From: a bacterium
Lineage (GTDB): Bacteria > Electryoneota > JAOADG01
DNA: 39,966 bases
Assembly: GCA_030247525.1 (NCBI GenBank)
Contig: JAOTSC010000009.1
Coordinates: forward strand, 1-39,966
Direction of reading: 5' to 3'
The notes below the pieces were generated by a model. That model was not told the DNA's origin and searched no databases. It was given only the letters and a program-made list of their open reading frames with translations. Each line of letters starts with the position of its first letter. The first letter of the stretch is position 1. Below, one piece after another: positions 6,976 through 14,959 of the stretch. Made by a program: the position numbers and the translations under genes.

Positions 6976-7288
6976 ACAGAACTTTACCTTCCCGAAGCGC
7001 TCGTGAAACGATGTGATTCTTTGAGTTCCGGTATTGTGCAACTTCACTCGATGAAAACAGCAGAAAATCCGCCGGTGGAAATCCGAACGGAAGATGTGAG
7101 CGAATCTGTTTTAATAGATTCCAACGTCCCGATTCGCGGACGAGCGCATCATCTACCTCCACCAAAAAGTCGTAGTCTGATTGGTCGTTATAATCCCCTC
7201 TTGCTCGCGAACCGAACAGCAACATTCGTACCGGATGTACCGTTGCGACAACTCGTTGGACGATTTCTTCATAGGTATCGGATTTCAT
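6962..7288 (-). CDS. minimal nucleotidyltransferase (MNT), HEPN partner
   Basis: A 108-residue DNA polymerase beta-like nucleotidyltransferase. The GS-x10-DxD motif is complete: G26 S27 in FGSRARGDY and D38/D40 in SDYDFLV. In MNT/HEPN modules such proteins act as antitoxins, in studied cases by AMPylating the HEPN toxin. It follows an acyl-CoA dehydrogenase gene by 16 bp and overlaps the HEPN gene downstream. AGGGA precedes the ATG. Only the minimal catalytic core is present, so it is not a full-length resistance-type adenylyltransferase. Confidence 0.85.
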   Translation of the reverse strand: MKSDTYEEIVQRVVATVHPVRMLLFGSRARGDYNDQSDYDFLVEVDDALVRESGRWNLLKQIRSHLPFGFPPADFLLFSSSEVAQYRNSKNHIVSRALREGKVLYENR

Positions 7289-7304
7289 GTTTGTCCCTAC
7301 TCAA

Positions 7305-8471
7305 CTAAGCAAGCAGATTGCCCTTCTGTAAAATCTCGCGAGAAATAATCAAACGCTGGATTTCACTGGTTCCTTCGCCGATTTCGCACAGTTTCGCGTC
7401 GCGCATCATTCGCTCAACGTGATACTCTTTGATGTAACCATAACCGCCGTGTATCTGAATCGCCGTTAAACAAGTACGCGTGGCGACTTCGCTCGCATAC
7501 AACTTCGCCATCGACGATTCTTTGATGTAATCGCGGCCTGCATCCTTCAATTTCGCTGCGTGATAAATCAAGTGGCGAGCCGCTTCGATTTCGGTCGCCA
7601 TCGTCGCCAACTTCATCTGGGTCGATTGAAATTCGGCAATCGGCTGATTGAATTGTTTCCGTTCCTGGGCATACTTAGCCGAAGCGAGAAACGCTCCTTC
7701 CGCCAATCCTAATGCCATCGCGCCGATGGAAATCCGGCCACCGTCGAGGACGTGAAGGAATTGCTTAAAGCCTTCCCCCTCTTTGCCTAAAATATTCTCG
7801 GCGGGGATTTTGCAGTTATCGAAATGGAGTGTCGCGGTATCGCTCGCGCGGCATCCCATCTTGTTTTCCTTCTTACCAATCGAGAACCCGGGAGTACCTT
7901 TTTCAATAATGAATGAGGAAATTCCCTTGGTCTTTTTCGAGCGGTCGGTCATCGCGGTCGCGACAAAAGTATCGGCGTAATTGGAATTGGTGATGTAGAT
8001 TTTCTGTCCATTCAACACCCAACTGCCATTCTCGCGCACAGCGGTTGTTTGCGTCCCCCCGGCATCGCTGCCGGCTTCCGGTTCGGTCAATCCGAATGCG
8101 CCGATGACATCGCCCCGGCACATTGGCGGCATATACTTTTTCTTCTGTTCATCGGAACCGAAGAGATAGATTGGACCTAATCCCAACGAAGTATGAGCCG
8201 CGAGGGTGAGTGCCGTGGAACCATCCACTTTGGCAATCTCCTCGATGGCGACCGCATAGCCGAGATACCCGAGATTCGCACCATCGTACTCCTCCGGATA
8301 GGGAATCCCCATCAGTCCCAATTCGCCCATCTTCTTAACTTGTTCGAGCGGAAATTTTTGAGTCTCGTCATACTCAATGACGTGTGGTGCTAATTCATTT
8401 TGTGCGAAATCAGCGACCATCTCGCGCATCATGAGCACTTCTTCCGGCAACAGAAAATCTAAGTTTTGCAT
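7305..8471 (-). CDS. acyl-CoA dehydrogenase, second paralogue
   Basis: A 388-residue flavoprotein oxidising an acyl-CoA at the alpha-beta position. FGLTEPEAGSDAGGTQT is the family signature, QIHGGYGYIKEYHVER the late motif, and the catalytic Glu is about E366 in EIGEGTSEIQR. The ATG at 8471 is chosen because GGAAGGAAAG stands directly upstream; a TTG 21 bases further up would translate that ribosome site. It is clearly divergent from the copy at 1243-2385 (for example IGEGT against IYEGT). It is bracketed by two MNT/HEPN gene pairs, an odd position for a metabolic gene. Chain-length preference is not decidable here. Confidence 0.93.
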   Translation of the reverse strand: MQNLDFLLPEEVLMMREMVADFAQNELAPHVIEYDETQKFPLEQVKKMGELGLMGIPYPEEYDGANLGYLGYAVAIEEIAKVDGSTALTLAAHTSLGLGPIYLFGSDEQKKKYMPPMCRGDVIGAFGLTEPEAGSDAGGTQTTAVRENGSWVLNGQKIYITNSNYADTFVATAMTDRSKKTKGISSFIIEKGTPGFSIGKKENKMGCRASDTATLHFDNCKIPAENILGKEGEGFKQFLHVLDGGRISIGAMALGLAEGAFLASAKYAQERKQFNQPIAEFQSTQMKLATMATEIEAARHLIYHAAKLKDAGRDYIKESSMAKLYASEVATRTCLTAIQIHGGYGYIKEYHVERMMRDAKLCEIGEGTSEIQRLIISREILQKGNLLA

Positions 8472-8509
8472 TCTTTTCTTTCCTTCCCCCAATCAAGGAT
8501 TCGTCGTTG

Positions 8510-8851
8510 TTAATTACGTTCCATTATTTTTGTCAACGACAGTTTCAATAACGGAATTTCAGTCGTTGCTACTGTCCAGATCAAATCCAAATCAACATCA
8601 AAATATCCATGGGCTATGCGATTCCGGATGCCGACAATTCCTAACCAGTCAACATCACAATACTGGTTACGGATTTCCTCAGAAAGTCGTTTTGTCAATT
8701 CGCCAATAACGATCAATGACATCAAAATGGCATCTTTTAACATCTTCTCAGAACGAAGATGTTCTGGTGTTCTACCTTCGAGATATGATTCGATGTTACT
8801 AATAACCTCAAGGATTTCTTGAATTGTGATGTAATCGCTATGCTTTGACAA
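8510..8851 (-). CDS. hepT: HepT-like RNase toxin (DUF86/HEPN)
   Basis: A 113-residue HEPN-family RNase. The active-site motif R-x4-H-x-Y is intact: RNRIAHGY at about residues 76-83. In studied HepT proteins this motif cleaves RNA, and its Tyr is the residue AMPylated by MntA to neutralise the toxin. No ATG is available near the 5' end; a TTG at 8851 with GGAGG nine bases upstream is preferred over a TTG at 8869 that lies upstream of that ribosome site. It overlaps the end of mntA by 14 bp, so the pair is co-translated. It ends 39 bp before the acyl-CoA dehydrogenase gene, which may be read from the same transcript. Confidence 0.87.
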   Translation of the reverse strand: MSKHSDYITIQEILEVISNIESYLEGRTPEHLRSEKMLKDAILMSLIVIGELTKRLSEEIRNQYCDVDWLGIVGIRNRIAHGYFDVDLDLIWTVATTEIPLLKLSLTKIMERN

Positions 8852-9137
8852 GGAGTAAATCCTCCTCAATGGATTGCCGGAGTCTTGGCGACACCGCTCT
8901 GGTTGAAACCAAATCGACTCGCCTTCCCAACAATTCTTCTAAGTACTCCGCCAAATGAACAAATTTAAGACCGATACTTGGATCAAAATCGACCAAAATA
9001 TCGATGTCGCTATCCTCTGTAGCGTCGCCGCGAGCATAGGAACCAAACAAACCAATCGACCGTACCCGATACTTTTCTTGCAGTTCCGGCAAGTGCGCGC
9101 GCAAGACCTCCCGAATGGAATCCGGGGTTAATTGCAT
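8838..9137 (-). CDS. mntA: MntA-like nucleotidyltransferase antitoxin
   Basis: A 99-residue minimal nucleotidyltransferase with GS-x10-DxD complete: FGSYARGDATEDSDIDILVDF, G32/S33 and D44/D46. In characterised MntA-HepT systems it transfers AMP from ATP to the HepT tyrosine. The start at 9137 is set by GGAG six bases upstream of ATGCAATTAACC; the frame is open to 9182 but without a better site. The gene order MntA then HepT with overlap is the family norm. Together with the neighbouring 8510-8851 gene it forms a complete-looking type VII toxin-antitoxin module. Confidence 0.87.
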   Translation of the reverse strand: MQLTPDSIREVLRAHLPELQEKYRVRSIGLFGSYARGDATEDSDIDILVDFDPSIGLKFVHLAEYLEELLGRRVDLVSTRAVSPRLRQSIEEDLLLVKA

Positions 9138-9189
9138 TTCTCCACATTTCACATTTACATCGTTAGACACGTTTCTTTTCAACCCACTT

Positions 9190-10257
9190 TCAGTACAATT
9201 CTTCTAAAAACTCTAAAGCGAATTTTGTTTGCACTTTTCTTGCTTGGTACAAAGGAATTTTTAATGATAGTTGTTTTAGAATGTTTATTATTTTCGTTCT
9301 ATTTTCTGGTAGGATTTTGCAACCAAGGATAACACACGCCAAAGAACTGCGATCAAATCTTAATCCTACATTTGCAGATGTCTGATTTCCATTTTCATCA
9401 AGCGAAAAAACGATTACTCTAAATTCTCGTTCATATTTCCAACCATACGATTTTGTCAAAAATAAGTTCTTAATCAATTTATTAACATCTTTATTTTTAC
9501 AAACTTCATAAAAATTCCAGTCAGGAATATTACTTTTATAATCGACATATTCTCTGTAAATTTTTAATTTTGATTTCGATAAAATTTCCATTCGATTGTG
9601 TTGGAAACCGACAACAAACCCTTTATGATAATCAGCATAATGTGACCACATTAATGATTCATCATGTCGTTTGGTCAATGACAATACACCGTAATATTCG
9701 ACTGTATTATTGATATATCCCTCTTCCAAACCTTTCATGAAATCTCTGTTTGGGTTCTGAATTATTCGGTTTGCTTTGTTTTCTACCTCAACTTTTGATT
9801 TATCATCAGCTTCTAACATATCACAAATAAACTTCTTTTTGTCTTGATTGCTCCCATTCTGAAACGGGATTGGTAGTTTACAATCAAATGGATCATTAAA
9901 ATTTGATGGTGCTGAAAAGAAAAGCTCATTGTGAGTCAGTATTCGCAGACCATATTGAATCAACGCTCTGTATCTTCCACGCGGCTTATTTCTCCATTCA
10001 GGCGTTTTCTTAAAATCTCGATACTTAAACAACTGCCCGGCAAATCTCTCATCGATTTCCAGTTCCTCATCCCTAATCGTTCGCAATAGAATTCGTTTCG
10101 GTACTTTTCCCTCGTCAAAGTGACGCTTCACCGCTTCTCGAATCTTGAGTTTTAGTTCGCTAAGCGTTTCCGCTTCGGTGAAGATTGATTCGCCGATTGC
10201 CTTCGCAGTGTACCCACCTTTCTCCGCTTCTCGAATCTCGAAGATGATTTCGTCCAT
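9190..10257 (-). CDS. fusion of a HicB-like N-terminal domain and a DUF2971 domain
   Basis: A 355-residue protein (ATG at 10257; a GTG at 10293 in the same frame is possible). Residues 1-65 resemble the small HicB-like/UPF0150 family: GGYTAKAIGESIFTEAETL followed by KIREAVKRHFDEGKVPKRI. From about residue 76 a DUF2971 domain follows, with LFFSAPSNFNDPFDCKL, then ESLMWSHYADYHKGFVVGF, and SYGWKYEREFRVIVF near the end. DUF2971 is of unknown function and is often found in variable or defence-rich regions. The DUF2971 coding part (about 9190-9990) is strikingly AT-rich, while the HicB-like part has the base composition of its neighbours, suggesting that a transferred gene was joined to a local domain. 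It sits directly upstream of mntA-hepT. Confidence 0.75.
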   Translation of the reverse strand: MDEIIFEIREAEKGGYTAKAIGESIFTEAETLSELKLKIREAVKRHFDEGKVPKRILLRTIRDEELEIDERFAGQLFKYRDFKKTPEWRNKPRGRYRALIQYGLRILTHNELFFSAPSNFNDPFDCKLPIPFQNGSNQDKKKFICDMLEADDKSKVEVENKANRIIQNPNRDFMKGLEEGYINNTVEYYGVLSLTKRHDESLMWSHYADYHKGFVVGFQHNRMEILSKSKLKIYREYVDYKSNIPDWNFYEVCKNKDVNKLIKNLFLTKSYGWKYEREFRVIVFSLDENGNQTSANVGLRFDRSSLACVILGCKILPENRTKIINILKQLSLKIPLYQARKVQTKFALEFLEELY

Positions 10258-10306
10258 GTTGTTTCCATTGTTTTCTACAAATGGGATCGCCACGTCATTC
10301 CATTTC

Positions 10307-10332
10307 GTAAGTCGGCGAAGCGCCGACGTTAC
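10307..10332. repeat. palindrome between TonB-receptor and DUF2971 genes
   Basis: Arms GTAAGTCGGCG and CGCCGACGTTAC pair around AAG with one bulged base. There is no T-run on either side, so it is more like a dispersed palindromic element than a terminator. It may still protect the 3' end of the receptor mRNA. Confidence 0.5.
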
Positions 10333-10361
10333 TTCATTTCATTCCTCGCGAAGACAAGCTG

Positions 10362-12461
10362 TTACTTTTTCCACTCTAACGCCAGCGCGACGGTGTAGTT
10401 GCGCGGTAGCCCCGGCTCGAGGTATGCCGGTTGCGCCGTCGTCGGAATTTCCGGATTGATGTACGTCGAAGCGATATACTTTCGATCCGCAAGATTCTCC
10501 ACCATCGTCGTAAACCGTAGCGAGAGTTCCTTCGACACCGGTTGTTTCCAAACGATCCCGGCGTCTACCAATTGGTACGAATCGATTTTAAGCCTGTTCG
10601 CATCGTCGGCATAATAATCGCCAACTCCCCGCACTTTCGCCGATAAAGAAAGCTGAGAAAGCAGAATCGGACGATACTCCGCACTCAGCGAGTAAAACCA
10701 ATCAGGTACGCCCGCCACCCGGTTCTCAGCAAAGCTTTCCGCACCATCGATCGCTTGATATTCCCGATACCGGTGTTGTTGCCAAGTCAATGCGGCGCGA
10801 GTCGAAATCCCTTGCGAGAACGCGCACACCCCGCTCCACTCGACGCCATACCTTTCGCTGGACGCCTTCGATGCATAGTATTTGCCATTATCGTAAGGTA
10901 TCAATTCGTCGGAGACGGTAATCCGGTAAACGGCGATTTCGCTGCTCCAGCGCGACAACCATTTTTCACCAGCGCCAAAGATTTTCCAGCCGGCTTCTAA
11001 TGTGCGCGAACGCATCGGTTCGAGATTCGGATTCAGAATTGTCAACGTATCCCAACCCGGCGGCGGATTCACTTCGTTTCCTGCCGGCACTTCGATCCCG
11101 CCGCTATACTGCAAATAGAGGGATTGATCGACTCGCGGGAGCCAACTCACCGCGAGCCGCGGCGACCATACCGAAAATTGCTTTGCGTCGTCCAATGCCG
11201 GATGCAGCATATCGTGGAAATCGTAATCGACCCAATCGTTCCGGAATCCAATCGTACCGCGCCATTGCCGCCACTGCAGATTTCCGGTTAGGAACATGCC
11301 GTAGTTACGGACGATTTCGTCTTTCTTGTCCGATGTTACGGTACCGCGCTGGCCATCGACCAAATTCCGGAACTCGCCGATACCGCTTTGACTTGAAAAA
11401 TCGACACCCATCGCCGCTGTAAACGACAAAGATTCCGTATGCTGGAATTTGCGTTGTAACACGGCATCGCCGCCCCACAATACCCGGTCGAAATCGCGAT
11501 AAGTATTCCGTTCCGAACGTTCCAACCGCTTCGGATTGTAAAACGCGCGTATCTCGAGTGCGTGATTTCCGGGCAACTCCGCAATCAACCAACCGCCCGC
11601 CAATCCCAATTTATTGATTCTACGCTCGTCACGCCGTTGATAGGTCGCATTCGCCAGCGTCGGGTTTTCCGATACCTGCGCTTCCGTTAATGCACCGGGA
11701 ATCTTAAAGGAATTCTCGACGCCTGCGAGCGAGAAACCGTACTGCGCTGTTTGCGAAAGATTGCCCGCCATCGAGGCGCGAAAACCGGTACGGTCGCCAT
11801 CGGAGTGGTCTCGCCAGCCATCGTATCGGGAACGGTACACCACCGCGGAATACTGTTTTCCCGCATACGACCCTTCGCCGCTGATCGTCGAACGTTGATA
11901 TCCGTGTGCGCCGACATCTTGTTCTATCGAAACCGCCGGCGAACCGCTGCCGGTGCTGCTCTGCAAATGAAGGACGCCGCCTGAGGCATTCCCCCATAAC
12001 GTCGAAGCATTGGTGCGCACCACTTCGATCTTTTGCAAAGTGGATAACTCAACCAAATCGAGCGATGTTCTGCCATCCGGTTCGGTTAAGGGAATACCGT
12101 CGAGTAGTACCCGCACCCCGCGAATGGTGGCGGCATTGGAACGCTCGGCGGCTCCCCGCGACCCGAATCCGCGAATCGTTAAACGAACATCACTGCCGCC
12201 GTACCGTGACTGCGCAAATACGCCGGGCACTTCACTCAATGCCTTATCGAGACCGGCGCTAATGGCATTGCTTTGCTGACGGACTCCAATCACATTCACC
12301 GAATAAGGGGCTTCCAGTAATGTCGTCGGTTGCCGTTCCGCCGTTACCGTTATCTCACGCAGGGTCGTCGTCGCGGTAGTATCTGGCTTAGCGTTTGTGT
12401 TGCCCACTAGTCCGATTATCGCCAAAACTACAAAGAGACAGAAATTGAAATGTCGTTTCAT
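10362..12461 (-). CDS. TonB-dependent outer-membrane receptor
   Basis: A 699-residue outer-membrane beta-barrel that imports a substrate using TonB energy. The N-terminus MKRHFNFCLFVVLAIIGLVG is a signal peptide. A TonB-box-like stretch LREITVTAER follows at about 34-43, then the plug domain with SYGVTV-like strands, RLTIRGFGSRG, VLLDGIPLTEPDG, and KIEVVRTNASTLWGNASGGVL, and then about 500 residues of alternating strands forming the barrel. The C-terminus PRNYTVALALEWKK has the aromatic/hydrophobic alternation of a last strand. The organisation resembles iron-siderophore and cobalamin receptors, but the substrate is undetermined. It lies 59 bp downstream of the CoA-transferase genes and could be cotranscribed with them. 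Confidence 0.92.
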   Translation of the reverse strand: MKRHFNFCLFVVLAIIGLVGNTNAKPDTTATTTLREITVTAERQPTTLLEAPYSVNVIGVRQQSNAISAGLDKALSEVPGVFAQSRYGGSDVRLTIRGFGSRGAAERSNAATIRGVRVLLDGIPLTEPDGRTSLDLVELSTLQKIEVVRTNASTLWGNASGGVLHLQSSTGSGSPAVSIEQDVGAHGYQRSTISGEGSYAGKQYSAVVYRSRYDGWRDHSDGDRTGFRASMAGNLSQTAQYGFSLAGVENSFKIPGALTEAQVSENPTLANATYQRRDERRINKLGLAGGWLIAELPGNHALEIRAFYNPKRLERSERNTYRDFDRVLWGGDAVLQRKFQHTESLSFTAAMGVDFSSQSGIGEFRNLVDGQRGTVTSDKKDEIVRNYGMFLTGNLQWRQWRGTIGFRNDWVDYDFHDMLHPALDDAKQFSVWSPRLAVSWLPRVDQSLYLQYSGGIEVPAGNEVNPPPGWDTLTILNPNLEPMRSRTLEAGWKIFGAGEKWLSRWSSEIAVYRITVSDELIPYDNGKYYASKASSERYGVEWSGVCAFSQGISTRAALTWQQHRYREYQAIDGAESFAENRVAGVPDWFYSLSAEYRPILLSQLSLSAKVRGVGDYYADDANRLKIDSYQLVDAGIVWKQPVSKELSLRFTTMVENLADRKYIASTYINPEIPTTAQPAYLEPGLPRNYTVALALEWKK

Positions 12462-12520
12462 GATCAGGTCTTCTTAAACTCAAGAATGTTGTCCCCCCAA
12501 TCATTCAATAGAAAACATCC

Positions 12521-13180
12521 TTACCGATATTCGATGGTTTTCAAATCTGGCACCGCCAAAAACTCGGCTTCAGTTTGTGCGGAAATGTCGTCAACCCTTA
12601 GCCCTTCGGCGATTTCACAGAGGAACATTTGCCGTGTATGTTTTTCGATTCGGAAGACAGCGTTTTCGGTTATCACCATATCGACGCAGTGTACTCCGGT
12701 CAGCGGCAAGGTACATTTTCGCAAAATCTTAGCTGCACCTTTCGCGGTATGCTGCATCGCAACAATGACCCGCTTCGCCCCCGCGACCAAGTCCATCGCG
12801 CCGCCCATCCCTTTCACCATTTTCCCGGGAATCATCCAATTGGCAAGGTCGCCTTCCTGCGAAACCTGCATCGCTCCGAGAATGGTTAAATCGACGTGAC
12901 CGCCGCGAATCATCGCAAAACTATCGGCGCTCGAAAAGTACGATGCGCCGGGAACCGCCGTCACTGTTTGCTTTCCGGCATTGATCAAATCGGCGTCGAC
13001 TTCCGCTTCGACCGGAAATACTCCCATTCCCAACAGCCCGTTTTCCGATTGCAGCATGACAAACATCCCGTCGGGAATGTAATTAGCTACTAGGGTCGGC
13101 AAGCCGATTCCGAGATTCACCGCAAATCCGTCCTGCACCTCTAAGGCGGCGCGGCGGACGATTTTTTCTTCAAATGTCAT
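12521..13180 (-). CDS. scoB: 3-oxoacid CoA-transferase, subunit B
   Basis: Beta subunit of a class I CoA-transferase that exchanges CoA between succinyl-CoA or acetyl-CoA and acetoacetate. The 219 residues fit ScoB/AtoA. The catalytic glutamate is E46 in [23 protein letters not shown] precedes it and [18 protein letters not shown] follows, both family-typical. It follows subunit A by 63 bp. Its presence links acetoacetyl-CoA, the product of the Hbd/upstream steps, with free acetoacetate. The precise CoA donor (succinyl-CoA or acetyl-CoA) cannot be read from the motifs. Confidence 0.93.
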   Translation of the reverse strand: MTFEEKIVRRAALEVQDGFAVNLGIGLPTLVANYIPDGMFVMLQSENGLLGMGVFPVEAEVDADLINAGKQTVTAVPGASYFSSADSFAMIRGGHVDLTILGAMQVSQEGDLANWMIPGKMVKGMGGAMDLVAGAKRVIVAMQHTAKGAAKILRKCTLPLTGVHCVDMVITENAVFRIEKHTRQMFLCEIAEGLRVDDISAQTEAEFLAVPDLKTIEYR

Positions 13181-13243
13181 TCTTGTTCACCAATTATCGA
13201 AAATGGTTACACTCACAGCGCTATAAAACACGCATTCACGATT

Positions 13244-13951
13244 CTACCGAACGGTACGCCGCTCAATCCGCTTCTCGCGGGGAGCGACGATGATGTAGTC
13301 GACGAAAATTCCCGGGGTATGAACATTCTCTTGATCCAATGCGCCGAGTTCCACCAATTCTTCCACTTCGGCAACCACGATATCGGCAGCGGTCGCCATC
13401 ATGGGATTAAAGTTGCGAGCAGTTTTCCGGTAAATGAGATTCCCATAGGGATCGGCTTTCCAGGCGGCTACCATCGCAATCCTGCCGCGAATCCAGCGCT
13501 CCATCAGGTATTCGCGCTCTTCATTGGATTGATCGAGAAATATCTTTGTCTCTTTCCCTTCCGCGATTGGTGTACCGACGCCGGTCGGGGTATAGAACGC
13601 AGGAATTCCAGCGCCACCGGCCCGTAAACGTTCGGCAAAAGTGCCTTGGGGAACAAACTCAATCTCCAATTCGCCATCTAAGTACTGGCGCTCAAATGTT
13701 GCATTCTCACCAACATAAGTCGAAATCATTTTTTTGATCTGGCGGGTCTGCAACAACAAACCTAATCCCCAGTCATCGACTCCCGCATTGTTCGACACAC
13801 AGGTGAGGTTCTTCACCCGGCTGTCGCGCAGGGCGAGGATCAGATTCTCTGGAATGCCGCAAAGTCCGAACCCACCCAACAAGATGGTGTCGCCGTCATG
13901 CGGTTCGATTTTCGCAATCGCTTCCGTTGCGGAAGTGAGTACTTTGTTCAT
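13244..13951 (-). CDS. scoA: 3-oxoacid CoA-transferase, subunit A
   Basis: Alpha subunit of the same CoA-transferase, 235 residues. GGFGLCGIPENLI (26-38) is the CoA-binding signature, SNNAGVDDWGLG and the loop GGAGIPAFYTPTGVGT follow, and TARNFNPMMATAADI is typical of the C-terminal half. AAGG lies shortly before the ATG. The gene is first of the scoA-scoB pair and is read divergently from the ferritin-like gene; the 359-bp region between them probably holds both promoters. Confidence 0.93.
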   Translation of the reverse strand: MNKVLTSATEAIAKIEPHDGDTILLGGFGLCGIPENLILALRDSRVKNLTCVSNNAGVDDWGLGLLLQTRQIKKMISTYVGENATFERQYLDGELEIEFVPQGTFAERLRAGGAGIPAFYTPTGVGTPIAEGKETKIFLDQSNEEREYLMERWIRGRIAMVAAWKADPYGNLIYRKTARNFNPMMATAADIVVAEVEELVELGALDQENVHTPGIFVDYIIVAPREKRIERRTVR

Positions 13952-14310
13952 TGGATACCTTTTCGATTTCGCAACTAAATGCCATCCGATTCAATTCCGT
14001 GGTACGTCATCAATGCCATTCGATGCTACAAGACATTAGACTTCGTCGTAACAAAACAAAGGAAAGAATCAGTAAAAATATGGCGGGTAATGCCGCATAT
14101 TAACTTTCCCATTAACGAAATACAAGCCGATAGCGGTTGTTGGAACGATTTAGCCTGCTAATGTTTACCAATATCACGCTTCCAAGGGCGAGCCTCCCTT
14201 GCCAAGAAAAGGGAAATCCACCGGTTACCGCTTGTTTTTTTTCGGTTCCCGCATTATCCTTACCCAACGAATCCCCCAAGTCATAATTTTCGCAGTAAAG
14301 GAGTTGTTTG
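13952..14310. other. 359-bp divergent intergenic region
   Basis: No convincing coding frame is present. It contains an imperfect palindrome at 14077-14101 (arms AATATGGCGG and CCGCATATT), which could be an operator or transcript hairpin, and a short AAGGG/CCCTT hairpin near 14185-14202. AAAGGAG at 14297-14303 is the ribosome site of the downstream ferritin-like gene. I cannot assign a riboswitch class. Confidence 0.4.
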
Positions 14311-14844
14311 ATGGAGTATGTAGCATCGGCTGGCGCACTCGGCGCATTGAAACTTGCCATATCCGCCGAGAAGGAAGGATTGGAGTCTTATCTCAAGTAT
14401 GCGTTAAAGACCGAAGAAAAAACCGGTAAGGATATGTTCCTACAATTGGCATTGGATGAAGTCGATCACATGAATCTCCTCGAAGAGCAGCTTTTGCACC
14501 TCGAAGAGACAGGCAACTACCGCCCGAAAGATTTACCAAAAACGCTGTTGGAGAAGATCCGTCCCCATGTCGCCAAGCGGGCGGTCAAAATCTCCGGTGA
14601 GCAAGGATTATCCGCGCTCGACGCACTAAAAGCAGCATTAGAACACGAAGCGAAAGCGGTTCGATTCTATCAGGATTTTTATTATCACACCGATGATGTC
14701 GCCGCCCGCGGGATTTTCGGACGTTTGGTTGAAATGGAACAAGCCCATGTCGATCTAATTCAAGCGGAAATTGACTCGATTACCGGCAGCGGATATTGGT
14801 TCGGGATAAGCGAAATTACGCTCGAACATACGATGGACGAATAG
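14311..14844 (+). CDS. ferritin-like/rubrerythrin-type diiron protein
   Basis: A 177-residue four-helix-bundle protein of the rubrerythrin-like ferritin superfamily without the C-terminal rubredoxin domain. Carboxylate/His ligands are visible in both helix pairs: AEKEGLESYLKY with DEVDH (E50-x-x-H53), and EHEAKAVRFYQ with EMEQAH (E143-x-x-H146). Such proteins reduce peroxide or handle iron. AAAGGAG lies seven bases before the ATG; a TTG one codon upstream is not needed. A second ferritin-like protein of a different type is at 15937-16404, so the locus may serve oxidative-stress or iron handling. Confidence 0.82.
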   Translation: MEYVASAGALGALKLAISAEKEGLESYLKYALKTEEKTGKDMFLQLALDEVDHMNLLEEQLLHLEETGNYRPKDLPKTLLEKIRPHVAKRAVKISGEQGLSALDALKAALEHEAKAVRFYQDFYYHTDDVAARGIFGRLVEMEQAHVDLIQAEIDSITGSGYWFGISEITLEHTMDE

Positions 14845-14855
14845 AACCACTTTCG

Positions 14856-14893
14856 TTACGACGATGAAGTGATCATTCACTTTGTCGTCGTAA
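14856..14893. terminator. long hairpin after the ferritin-like gene
   Basis: Arms TTACGACGATGAAGTGA and TTCACTTTGTCGTCGTAA pair over about 17 bases with one mismatch around TCA. It starts 12 bp after the stop codon. There is no clean T-run (TAAAACAACA follows), so it may be a leaky terminator or an mRNA-stabilising stem. Confidence 0.5.
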
Positions 14894-14959
14894 AACAACA
14901 AGGTGTTTTCAAACCGTAGCGAATACTCAAAGAACTATTGCGCTCGGAACGGAGGAGCG

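Noticed and set aside
6976-7047. Longer N-terminus of the HEPN protein
   Set aside because: It would extend the overlap with the nucleotidyltransferase gene to 86 bp and shows no HEPN similarity; the ATG at 6975 is the coupled start.
13952-14310. Riboswitch upstream of the ferritin-like gene
   Set aside because: Short palindromes are present, but no conserved core of a class I know could be assigned.
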